Assembly: GCF_900104945.1 (NCBI RefSeq)
Contig: NZ_LT629736.1
Span: 2,356,001 to 2,420,000, forward strand
Source of the DNA: Halopseudomonas xinjiangensis
GTDB taxonomy: Bacteria; Pseudomonadota; Gammaproteobacteria; Pseudomonadales; Pseudomonadaceae
Direction: 5' to 3'
Length of the DNA: 64,000 bases
Made by a program: the position numbers and the translations under genes. Under the pieces are notes generated by a model. It was not told the DNA's origin, ran no database searches, and was given only the letters and a program-made list of their open reading frames with translations. Below, one piece after another: positions 42,590 to 50,164 of the stretch (position 1 is its first letter; every line of letters begins with the position of its first letter).

Positions 42590-43423
42590 ATGACAGATCT
42601 GGCCCAACGTGTTCAAGAACAGCTCATGGAAGCTATCGACCGGGACGAGCTGGTTCTGCCCACGCTTCCAGAGGTCGCGCTGCGAGTTCGCGAAGCCGCA
42701 GAAGACCCCGACGTCAGCATCCCGCATCTGGTGCGCGAGATCAGTAGTGACGCTGCGCTAAGTGCGCGATTGATCAAGGTGGTCAATAGTCCGTTGTTAC
42801 GCACCCGGCAGGAGATCACCGATCTAGGCATGGCTGTCAACCGGATGGGGATAACCTATACCGCGAACCTGGCGATCGGCTTGGCGATGGCCCAGATGTT
42901 CCAGGCCACATCAGACCTGATCGATGCGAAAATGCGTCAGGTATGGTCTCGCAGCACGGAAGTAGCCGGCATCAGTCACGTGCTCTGCCGTCACTACACC
43001 AAGCTCAAGCCCGATCAGGCGACACTAGGCGGTCTGGTTCACCAGATCGGCGTGCTGCCTATTCTTAGCTATGCCGAAGAAAACGAAGCATTGCTGGCGG
43101 ACGAGAAAAGCCTCGACCTGGTAATCGAACGCATCCATCCGATTCTCGGCGACCGCATTCTTCAGGCTTGGGACTTCCCGCTGCCGTTGCGGCATGTCCC
43201 CACTCAGCACCTGGATTTCAAGCGCAATTCGGCGGAAGTCGACTACGCGGACATCATTCAGGTCGCGGTACTGCAGAGTCTCGCTGGCACGGACCACCCT
43301 TGCGCCAGCATTGATTGCGGCCAGATCCCTGCTTTCACCAAGCTTGGCCTGAATCCTTACGAGGATGAGGAAGACGAGGATCTTTCAGCGGAAATGGAAG
43401 CTGCGATGCAGCTGCTCGGCTAG
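42590..43423 (+). CDS. HDOD domain protein
   Basis: The 277-residue soluble protein contains a single HDOD domain (about residues 25-225), a relative of HD phosphohydrolases that lacks most metal ligands and usually acts as a signalling or protein-interaction module. LPTLPEVALRVREAAEDPDVS and SSDAALSARLIKVVNSPL are typical of the start of the domain. The last 30 residues are very acidic (EDEEDEDLSAEMEAA). No output domain is fused. It is probably co-transcribed with ygfZ; target unknown. Confidence 0.9.
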   Translation: MTDLAQRVQEQLMEAIDRDELVLPTLPEVALRVREAAEDPDVSIPHLVREISSDAALSARLIKVVNSPLLRTRQEITDLGMAVNRMGITYTANLAIGLAMAQMFQATSDLIDAKMRQVWSRSTEVAGISHVLCRHYTKLKPDQATLGGLVHQIGVLPILSYAEENEALLADEKSLDLVIERIHPILGDRILQAWDFPLPLRHVPTQHLDFKRNSAEVDYADIIQVAVLQSLAGTDHPCASIDCGQIPAFTKLGLNPYEDEEDEDLSAEMEAAMQLLG

Positions 43424-43430
43424 CGTGCTC

Positions 43431-43452
43431 AGCGGCAAGCACACTTGCCGCT
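43431..43452. terminator. 9-bp hairpin between the HDOD gene and the enoyl-CoA hydratase
   Basis: AGCGGCAAG (43431-43439) and CTTGCCGCT (43444-43452) form a perfect 9-bp stem around CACA, in the 50-nt gap between two convergent genes. TCACGTTT follows on the plus strand. The first arm contains the AGCGGCAAGC element also found near 0.45 kb and 46.70 kb. Confidence 0.6.
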
Positions 43453-43473
43453 TCACGTTTCGCGCCAGCTGCG

Positions 43474-44289
43474 TCAGCGGTTGCGCCATTGGGGTGGACG
43501 TTTCTGCAGGAAGGCAGCGACGCCCTCGGTGGTGTCGTCCAGATCGAACAGGTCTACAAATCGCTCCCGCTCTTCGCTTAACAGCGAGTTGATCGGGCGG
43601 TTACGCCCGGACTGGATAAGCTGCTTCGAATGTTTCACCGCTTGCGGGCTCTGTCGTCCGACCTGAGCGGCGAGTCGCAGAGCCGTGGTCAGCGCCTGCC
43701 CTTCCTCTACCACCTCTTCTACCAATCCGATTCGTTCAGCCTTGACGCCGTCGATGCGCTCCCCGCAGAGGATCATGCGTTTCGCCCAGCCTTCGCCCAC
43801 CAGCCAGGCCAGCGCCTGGGTACCGCCAGCACAGGGCAACAGGCCAACACTTGCTTCCGGCAGACCCAGCTGCGCTTCGCGCTCGGCAATGCGAATATCG
43901 CATGCGAGCGCACACTCCAAGCCGCCGCCCATGGCATATCCGTTGATTGCCGCGATGGACACTCCGGCGAAGTCGCGCAGGGCTTCGAATGCCTGACCGA
44001 ACAGCCGGGCGATCGTTCGCGCCTGGGCTTTGTCTCCTTCGGCGAACATGCGCAGGTCGGCACCTGCGGAGAAAAACCGGCGGCCGCGTCCGGTAATCAC
44101 CAGGGCATAGACCTCCGGATCGTCATCCAGGTGCTCGATGAGCTCGACCAGCCCATGCAGTGTGTCCGTGTCCCAGGTGTTCGCCGGCGGGTTATCAATG
44201 GTGACCAGCGCGGTATATCCCACCTTTTGCACGACGAGCTTGTCGGTACGGGGGACCAGCGCGGTGTAAGGAGTCAGCGCGTGTTCCAT
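43474..44289 (-). CDS. Enoyl-CoA hydratase/isomerase family protein
   Basis: The 271-residue crotonase-fold protein has SAGADLRMF (oxyanion-hole region) and both catalytic glutamates in place: E125 (GGGLECALACDIRI) and E145 (LPEASVGLLPCAGG). This fits a true hydratase rather than a degenerate member. The substrate cannot be told. ATG 44289 is preceded by GGAGG; MEVA is open just before it. It is leftward and convergent with the HDOD gene. Confidence 0.92.
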   Translation of the reverse strand: MEHALTPYTALVPRTDKLVVQKVGYTALVTIDNPPANTWDTDTLHGLVELIEHLDDDPEVYALVITGRGRRFFSAGADLRMFAEGDKAQARTIARLFGQAFEALRDFAGVSIAAINGYAMGGGLECALACDIRIAEREAQLGLPEASVGLLPCAGGTQALAWLVGEGWAKRMILCGERIDGVKAERIGLVEEVVEEGQALTTALRLAAQVGRQSPQAVKHSKQLIQSGRNRPINSLLSEERERFVDLFDLDDTTEGVAAFLQKRPPQWRNR

Positions 44290-44353
44290 GGCAACCTCCA
44301 ATCGGATGGAAATTCCTCCAAAGAGTAAGACACGTCGCCGTTTTCGTCAGCAA

Positions 44354-45043
44354 TCAGGCGGGAGGAAGCTGCCAGTCGATTGGAGTTCGGCCGTGTTGGC
44401 GCAGATAGTCGTTCGCCAGAGAGAAATGTCCGTTGCCTATGAAGCCGCGGTGCGCGGATAGCGGCGAAGGATGGACCGACTTCAGTACCAGATGATTCGC
44501 GGGATCGATCTGCTGGCCCTTTTTCTGCGCATAGCTGCCCCACAGCATGAACACCAGATGCTCGCGCCGCTCGTTCAACACATCGATGATTCGCGAAGTG
44601 AAGCGTTCCCAGCCGCGGTTGGCATGGGAACCGGCCTGGCTGTGCTCGACGGTGAGCACAGCGTTCAGCAGCAAAACGCCCTGTTCGGCCCAGCTTTGCA
44701 GGCAGCCGTGCCGGGGGATCGGCAGAGACAGATCACGCTGTAATTCCTTGAAGATATTCTGTAGAGATGGCGGCGCCGGGACGCCGGCCGGCACGGAAAA
44801 ACACAGGCCATGCGCCTGACCGGGTCCGTGGTAGGGATCCTGACCGATGATCACTACCTTCACCTCTTCCAGCGGCGTACTGTTGAGCGCATTGAACATC
44901 AGCGGCCCAGGCGGGTACACCTGCTTGCCAGCCGTCTTCTGCTCAAGTAGGAATGCGCGTAGCTGTTGCATGTAGGGCTGGTCGAATTCCTCGGCCAACG
45001 CCTCTTTCCAGCCCGCCTCCAGCTGAACATCGCGGCCCGCCAT
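44354..45043 (-). CDS. ung: Uracil-DNA glycosylase
   Basis: Ung removes uracil from DNA. The 229-residue family-1 enzyme has the water-activating D69 in [14 protein letters not shown] and the catalytic-histidine region [22 protein letters not shown] and [13 protein letters not shown] are also conserved. The small membrane gene ends 2 nt upstream of its start, so the two probably share a message. Confidence 0.97.
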   Translation of the reverse strand: MAGRDVQLEAGWKEALAEEFDQPYMQQLRAFLLEQKTAGKQVYPPGPLMFNALNSTPLEEVKVVIIGQDPYHGPGQAHGLCFSVPAGVPAPPSLQNIFKELQRDLSLPIPRHGCLQSWAEQGVLLLNAVLTVEHSQAGSHANRGWERFTSRIIDVLNERREHLVFMLWGSYAQKKGQQIDPANHLVLKSVHPSPLSAHRGFIGNGHFSLANDYLRQHGRTPIDWQLPPA

Positions 45044-45045
45044 GC

Positions 45046-45375
45046 TTATTCCGCTACCGGAACGGATTGCGCGTTGCAGCGCACTACGCGCTGACGCTGA
45101 TCGACCAGCAAGCCGGACAGGCCGTTATGCCTGGCGTCGTGCAGCACAAGCACGCCATCGACACACTCGGCTACCTGATTCGCCGCCCGGCTACGCAACT
45201 GACCAGCCTCTTCCGACCCCACCGTCACCAGGCCGAATTCGGCCACGAGAAGGCCTTCTTCCTCACGAGCGATATTCAGATAGCCATACAGGTGCAAGAC
45301 CATGACGGTGAAGAACACCGTACCCATGGCAGTCAATATCAAGGGAAGCTTGTTCACTTCCTGCTTCTCGGCCAT
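45046..45375 (-). CDS. Small membrane-anchored hypothetical protein
   Basis: I do not recognise the family. The 109-residue protein has one strong hydrophobic helix (about residues 9-31: [18 protein letters not shown]) after a short charged start, then a soluble domain that, by the positive-inside rule, probably lies in the periplasm. There is one cysteine in AECVDGV and one in VRCNAQ. It sits 11 nt after the DUF1704 gene and 2 nt before ung, all leftward, so a functional link to DUF1704 is possible but unproven. Confidence 0.75.
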   Translation of the reverse strand: MAEKQEVNKLPLILTAMGTVFFTVMVLHLYGYLNIAREEEGLLVAEFGLVTVGSEEAGQLRSRAANQVAECVDGVLVLHDARHNGLSGLLVDQRQRVVRCNAQSVPVAE

Positions 45376-45386
45376 ACATCGCTCCG

Positions 45387-46670
45387 TCAGAGGATATTCG
45401 CGTAATCAGCTTCGATGCGATCGAGGCTGAGGTTGTTCAGGAATCCGGAGAAGCACATCCAGGCACTCAGCGCATTCAGGTCGGCAAACGGCTCTGGCAG
45501 ATAGCGCGGCGGTACGACCAGCCCTTCCTCGACCAGTTGGCCCAGGGTTCGCATATCTTCGAGGGTGGTCTTGCCGCAGAACAGCAGCGGAATCTGCTGC
45601 AGCTTGCCCTTGCGCACCGCCAACTGAATGTAGTTGTAGGTCAGGATGAAGCCTTTCAGGTACGCCAGATCCTTGGTGAACGGCAAGCCGTCCGCGCTCG
45701 ATCCACGGAAAACTCGACTGGCATTGGTGTAACTATCTTCGCGGGCATAACCCTCGTCCCGATAGAACTGGAACACATCGAGGAAGTTGCCGCCGGATTC
45801 GGCCATCTGGATCGCCCGGGTGCGGTCGGTCAGTTTGCGCAGACGCGCCGGGTACGAGGCGAAGGTGATGACTTCCATGAGGATCGCCAAACCTTCCTGA
45901 GTCACGGTGGACGAAGGCGGCCCCTTGGCCAGGAAAGTGCAGATCGGCTGATGTTGACCGTTGAGACTGGTTGCCACGTGCACCATACCCTCGTGCACCG
46001 CCAGCAGCTTCAGGTCGCGCTGGTTGAACAGAGCGTCACTGCGAATCTTGATGTAGTCGGCGCCTGCTGCCGCGTCGGCAACGATGCCATCGGACTCGAA
46101 CACACGGACTGCCCGGTCATCCGGAAACGCCTGATCCATGCGCTCCTGAAGAATCGCCACCGCTTCCGGCGCGGCGATGGTCTTGGGTTCCCGGCCCAGG
46201 TCGGTACCGATGTTGGTCAAGGACTCACTCAGCATCATGCCCAGATCGGTCAGGGTCGGGTCGCCAGCATGGAAGGCATCCGACGCCGAGCCGTACAGCT
46301 CCTGCGAAATCAGACCAAAATCCGGCTTGCCCCGCGCCTCGACCATGCGAATGACCATGCGGTACTCGCGGCACATGCGGCGCATGATCTGACCGACCGG
46401 ATTGAACGTCCCCAGTTGCCGGGTGATGTCTCGCTCGATGTCCTGCAACACCTCGCGCCGCTCGGTCGGATCGAAGCCCAGCGGGCGCGTGGCGTAGTAG
46501 TCAGGATTGACATCCGGCAGGCTCTTGCAGCGCTTGCGGAAAAACTCTTCGCGAACGCTATCGTCCCACTTGATCGCATCGAGAATGCGGATCGGCGCCT
46601 GCGCATCGACCAGTCGATCGGACAGGCTGCGGATGACCAGTTGGTACTGCTCGCTCTGTTTCACTGCCAT
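45387..46670 (-). CDS. DUF1704 (QEGLA motif) putative metallopeptidase
   Basis: The 427-residue soluble protein contains H226-E227-x3-H231 in AVHEGMVHVATSL and E259 in VTQEGLAILME. That is an HExxxH plus downstream glutamate layout suggestive of a zinc site. The name recalls the flavohemoglobin expression-modulating QEGLA motif family. From memory, the vertebrate tyrosine carboxypeptidase MATCAP also belongs to DUF1704. The rest has a long N-terminal helical region (FNPVGQIMRRMCREYR). Substrate in bacteria unknown. It is leftward, followed by a small membrane protein and ung. Confidence 0.85.
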   Translation of the reverse strand: MAVKQSEQYQLVIRSLSDRLVDAQAPIRILDAIKWDDSVREEFFRKRCKSLPDVNPDYYATRPLGFDPTERREVLQDIERDITRQLGTFNPVGQIMRRMCREYRMVIRMVEARGKPDFGLISQELYGSASDAFHAGDPTLTDLGMMLSESLTNIGTDLGREPKTIAAPEAVAILQERMDQAFPDDRAVRVFESDGIVADAAAGADYIKIRSDALFNQRDLKLLAVHEGMVHVATSLNGQHQPICTFLAKGPPSSTVTQEGLAILMEVITFASYPARLRKLTDRTRAIQMAESGGNFLDVFQFYRDEGYAREDSYTNASRVFRGSSADGLPFTKDLAYLKGFILTYNYIQLAVRKGKLQQIPLLFCGKTTLEDMRTLGQLVEEGLVVPPRYLPEPFADLNALSAWMCFSGFLNNLSLDRIEADYANIL

Positions 46671-46702
46671 TCCTCATTCCCCTTCGGGTCATTCGAGCTA
46701 CG

Positions 46703-46785
46703 AGCGGCAAGCTATAAGCGGCAAGCAGTTCCGGTGTTGCCGTCTACACCGATCAGTTGAAGTTTGAAGCATCAAGCTTGCCGCT
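46703..46785. repeat. AGCGGCAAGC repeats between lysS and the DUF1704 gene
   Basis: Direct copies of AGCGGCAAGC lie at 46703-46712 and 46717-46726 (14 nt apart, as after dapD), and an inverted copy (GCTTGCCGCT) lies at 46776-46785. The outer copies could pair as an 11-bp stem enclosing the inner copy. A further short hairpin (CTGAAGC/GCTTCAG, 46796-46812) overlaps the lysS stop. The gap lies between two leftward genes. Confidence 0.7.
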
Positions 46786-46808
46786 GACCGGAACGCTGAA
46801 GCTGCGCT

Positions 46809-48311
46809 TCAGTGCTCCGGGCGCATGTGCGGAAACAGGATCACGTCGCGAATCGACGGCGAGTCGGTCAACAGCATCACCAGACGGTCGATACCGATGC
46901 CCTCGCCCGCGGTCGGCGGCATCCCGTATTCCAGCGCCCGCACGAAGTCCGCGTCGTAGTGCATGGCTTCGTCGTCGCCGGCGTCCTTATCCGCCACCTG
47001 CGCATGGAAGCGTTCGGCCTGATCTTCGGCGTCATTGAGCTCCGAATAGGCATTGGCGATCTCACGGCCACCAATGAACAGCTCAAAGCGGTCAGTCACG
47101 CTCGGATCGTCGTCGCTGCGACGCGCCAGCGGCGAGACTTCGAACGGATAACGCGTGATGAACGTCGGCTGCTCCAGCTTGTGCTCGACCAGCTCCTCGA
47201 AAATCATCACCTGCAGCTTGCCCAGCCCCTCGAACCCCTTCACATCGGCGCCGGCCTTCTTGGCGATGGCGCGCGCCTTGTCCAGGTCTTGCAGATCTTC
47301 GGCGGTGATGTCCGGGCTGTACTTGAGGATCGAGTCGAATACCGACAGGCGCGCGAAGGGCTCACCGAAATGAAACACCTTGCCCTGGTAAGGGACATCG
47401 GTGGTGCCCAGAACTGCCATGGCCAGCTCGCGAAAAAGCTCCTCGGTCAAGTCCATGTTGTCTTCATAGTCAGCGTACGCCTGGTAAAACTCGAGCATGG
47501 TGAACTCGGGGTTGTGCCGGGTCGAGACGCCTTCGTTACGGAAGTTGCGGTTGATCTCGAACACACGCTCGAAGCCACCGACCACCAGGCGCTTGAGATA
47601 GAGCTCCGGGGCGATGCGCAGGAACATCGGCAGATCGAGCGCATTGTGGTGCGTCTCGAACGGCTTGGCCGCGGCGCCGCCAGGGATGGTCTGTAGCATC
47701 GGCGTCTCGACTTCAAGGAAGTCGCGCTCGGCAAGGAAGCGACGAATGTGGCTGATGATCTTCGAGCGCACCTGGAAGGTGTTGCGCGTGTCTTCGTTGA
47801 CGATGAGGTCGACGTAGCGCTGACGATAGCGCTGTTCGGTGTCGGTCAGGCCGTGAAACTTGTCCGGCAGCGGCCGCAGCGACTTGGTCAGCAGCTCGAC
47901 TGCAGTCATGTGCACGTACAGATCGCCCTTGCCGGAGCGCGCCAGCGTGCCTTCGGCGGAAATGATGTCGCCCATGTCCCAGGTCTTGATCTGCTCGAGC
48001 GTGTCCGCGGGCAGCCCTTTGCGGTCGACGTAGACCTGAATCCGCCCGGACATGTCCTGCAGCACCATAAAGGCGCCCCGGTTGAGCATGATGCGCCCCG
48101 CAACCTTGACCGGAATCGCAGCCGCTTCGAGTTCTTCCTTGCTCTTGTCCGCATACTGCTTCTGCAGCCGGCCGGCGTAGCTATCACGGCGGAACCGGTT
48201 GGGGAACACACTGCCTTTGGCGCGCTGCGCGGCAAGCTTTTCCTTGCGCAGGGCGATCAGACTGTTCTCTTCCTCTTGCAGGGCATGCTGGTCTTGCGGC
48301 TGGTCGGTCAT
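46809..48311 (-). CDS. lysS: Lysyl-tRNA synthetase, class II
   Basis: LysS charges tRNA-Lys. The 500-residue protein has an N-terminal OB anticodon-binding domain ([14 protein letters not shown]), motif 1 (FLEVETPML), motif 2 ([14 protein letters not shown]) and motif 3 ([14 protein letters not shown]), all intact. It follows prfB as in many bacteria. The N-terminal extension (about residues 1-50) is charged. A repeat element follows the stop. Confidence 0.97.
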   Translation of the reverse strand: MTDQPQDQHALQEEENSLIALRKEKLAAQRAKGSVFPNRFRRDSYAGRLQKQYADKSKEELEAAAIPVKVAGRIMLNRGAFMVLQDMSGRIQVYVDRKGLPADTLEQIKTWDMGDIISAEGTLARSGKGDLYVHMTAVELLTKSLRPLPDKFHGLTDTEQRYRQRYVDLIVNEDTRNTFQVRSKIISHIRRFLAERDFLEVETPMLQTIPGGAAAKPFETHHNALDLPMFLRIAPELYLKRLVVGGFERVFEINRNFRNEGVSTRHNPEFTMLEFYQAYADYEDNMDLTEELFRELAMAVLGTTDVPYQGKVFHFGEPFARLSVFDSILKYSPDITAEDLQDLDKARAIAKKAGADVKGFEGLGKLQVMIFEELVEHKLEQPTFITRYPFEVSPLARRSDDDPSVTDRFELFIGGREIANAYSELNDAEDQAERFHAQVADKDAGDDEAMHYDADFVRALEYGMPPTAGEGIGIDRLVMLLTDSPSIRDVILFPHMRPEH

Positions 48312-48393
48312 TTCGGGTTGATTCCAGGTTCAATTCAATGAGTTCTTGCCGGGGCGACGACTCGCCGCCAGAGGCTCGTTCACCTGCACAGGG

Positions 48394-49489
48394 TTACAGA
48401 CCCTGCTTCAGGCTGGCCTCGATGTATTCGTCCAGATCGCCGTCGAGCACCTTGTCGCAATCGCTGCGCTCGATCCCGGTACGCAGATCCTTGATGCGCG
48501 ACTGGTCAAGAACGTAGGAGCGAATCTGATGGCCCCAGCCGATATCCGATTTGGTGTCTTCCAGCGCCTGCGCCGCAGCGTTGCGCTTCTGGATTTCCAT
48601 CTCGTAGAGCTTGGCGCGGAGCATTTTCATCGCCGTGTCGCGGTTGGCGTGCTGCGAACGCTGGTTCTGACAGCTGACCACGGTGTTGGTCGGAACGTGG
48701 GTGATGCGGATCGCCGAATCGGTGGTGTTGACGTGCTGACCACCAGCGCCCGAGGAGCGGTAGGTGTCGACGCGTAAATCCGCCGGATTGATATCGATCT
48801 CGATATCGTCGTCGATTTCCGGCGATGCAAAGACTGCGGAGAACGAGGTATGACGCCGATTGCCCGAGTCAAAGGGGCTTTTGCGTACCAGGCGGTGCAC
48901 GCCGATTTCGGTGCGCAGCCAACCGAAGACGTATTCGCCCTTGACGTGAACGGTAGCGCTCTTGATGCCAGCGACTTCGCCCTCGGACAGTTCGACGATC
49001 TCGGTTTCGAAGCCGTGCTTGTCGGCCCAGCGCAGGTACATGCGCAACAGCATGTTGGCCCAGTCCTGGGCCTCAGTGCCGCCGGAGCCGGCCTGGATGT
49101 CCAGGTAGCAGTTGTTGGGATCCATTTCGCCGCTGAACATCCGGCGAAATTCGAGCTTCTCCAGGGACTGCTGCAGGCGATTGAGCTCGGTGACGATGTC
49201 GGCGACCGCTGACTCGTCGTCCTCTTCATTGGCCATTTCCAGAAGCTCGGATGCGTCAGCCAGGCCGCCACTCATTTCGTCGAGGGTTTCGACGATCTGC
49301 GCCAGCTGGGCGCGTTCGCGGCCAAGGTTCTGTGCGCGTTCCGGATCGTTCCAGACGCTGGGGTCTTCGAGCTCGCGCTCGACTTCGGTCAGGCGATCAC
49401 GCTTGTGATCGTAGTCAAAGATACCCCCTGATGGTATCCGTACGGCCGCGCAGGTCCTTGATGGTATTGAGGATCGGATTGATTTCCAT
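48394..49489 (-). CDS. prfB: Peptide chain release factor 2, with +1 programmed frameshift
   Basis: Translation starts at ATG 49489 ([16 protein letters not shown]), reads 24 codons to TGA at 49415-49417, then must shift +1 to continue from GAC (49414-49416) for 340 codons to 48394; total 364 residues. RF2 recognises UGA/UAA. The stop-recognition SPF tripeptide (RKSPFDSGN) and the peptidyl-hydrolysing GGQ motif ([14 protein letters not shown]) are intact. The in-frame TGA is the known autoregulatory device, not an error: abundant RF2 ends translation early. A TACAAT -10-like box lies on the minus strand near 49519-49524. It precedes lysS. Confidence 0.96.
49415..49429 (-). promoter_or_regulatory. 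RF2 recoding site (internal Shine-Dalgarno and CTTTGA shift site)
   Basis: On the minus strand the sequence AGGGGG (49424-49429) is followed by TATCTTTGAC. The first six bases act as an internal Shine-Dalgarno 3 nt before the CTT TGA slippery codons. This is the classic prfB arrangement. Confidence 0.95.
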
Positions 49490-49572
49490 GGTGACAAGTC
49501 CCGTCGGGAAAAGCGGCCATTGTAGCGGAAATCACCCTCGCAGTGCAGCGCTACCGGCGCCGCACGCTCGGG

Positions 49573-49980
49573 TCAGCGACCGAATACGCGCAGGAACACC
49601 AGCGTGCCCACACCCCAGCAGGCGTTGAGGATGAAACCGATCATGAAGCGTCCCGGCAGCTTGTCGACGTCGAAACCGATGCCCTTCAGCGGGAATACAA
49701 TCAAAAGCGCCACGACAGTCAGTGCGATACCGCCGAACAGCGCCGCCTTGAGCCAGACCCAGCTGCGTCCTACGCGATCAAGAAACAGCACCAGAGCCAG
49801 CGCCCAGAGCCCTCCGAAAAAGGCGCCGGAGACCACCGAGGGGACACCCAGCGGTCTGGTCGGAGCCAGCGAGAACGGCGCAAAGGGCACGACACCCGCC
49901 GAATGCAACAGTCCCAGCGCAGGCTGGTGGAAACACAAAACCGCGAGAAAGCCAGCTATGAACGTAAGGATCCAGCGCAT
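49573..49980 (-). CDS. Small hypothetical membrane protein
   Basis: The 135-residue protein has about four hydrophobic segments (about 3-25, 50-70, 77-97, 110-130), separated by short charged loops. The second and third are Leu/Val/Phe-rich. No catalytic motif, signal for lipidation or known family could be identified. It lies between prfB and the GGDEF-EAL gene, all leftward, and is not obviously operonic with either. Confidence 0.7.
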   Translation of the reverse strand: MRWILTFIAGFLAVLCFHQPALGLLHSAGVVPFAPFSLAPTRPLGVPSVVSGAFFGGLWALALVLFLDRVGRSWVWLKAALFGGIALTVVALLIVFPLKGIGFDVDKLPGRFMIGFILNACWGVGTLVFLRVFGR

Positions 49981-50164
49981 TGGGCGACCTCCCTGTGAAA
50001 GTCGCCAAACTATAGCAGGGGGTTTGCGCTCCGTCTGTCAAAGGCTCGATTGATGCAGGTCAGGGACGCCATGACCCCAGGGTCTGACTGGTGGCTCACC
50101 CATCCAGGAGGAAGGGTCACACCGGGGTCGCGCTGAACATGGTCCCGGACGCCGCGTGGCTGCC

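Noticed and set aside
45537-46760. A 407-codon plus-strand frame antisense to the DUF1704 gene
   Set aside because: The minus-strand protein carries the HEGMVH and QEGLA motifs and fits the local leftward operon.
49415-49417. In-frame TGA near the start of prfB as a sequencing error or pseudogene
   Set aside because: The internal Shine-Dalgarno and CTTTGAC site are complete, so this is programmed frameshifting.
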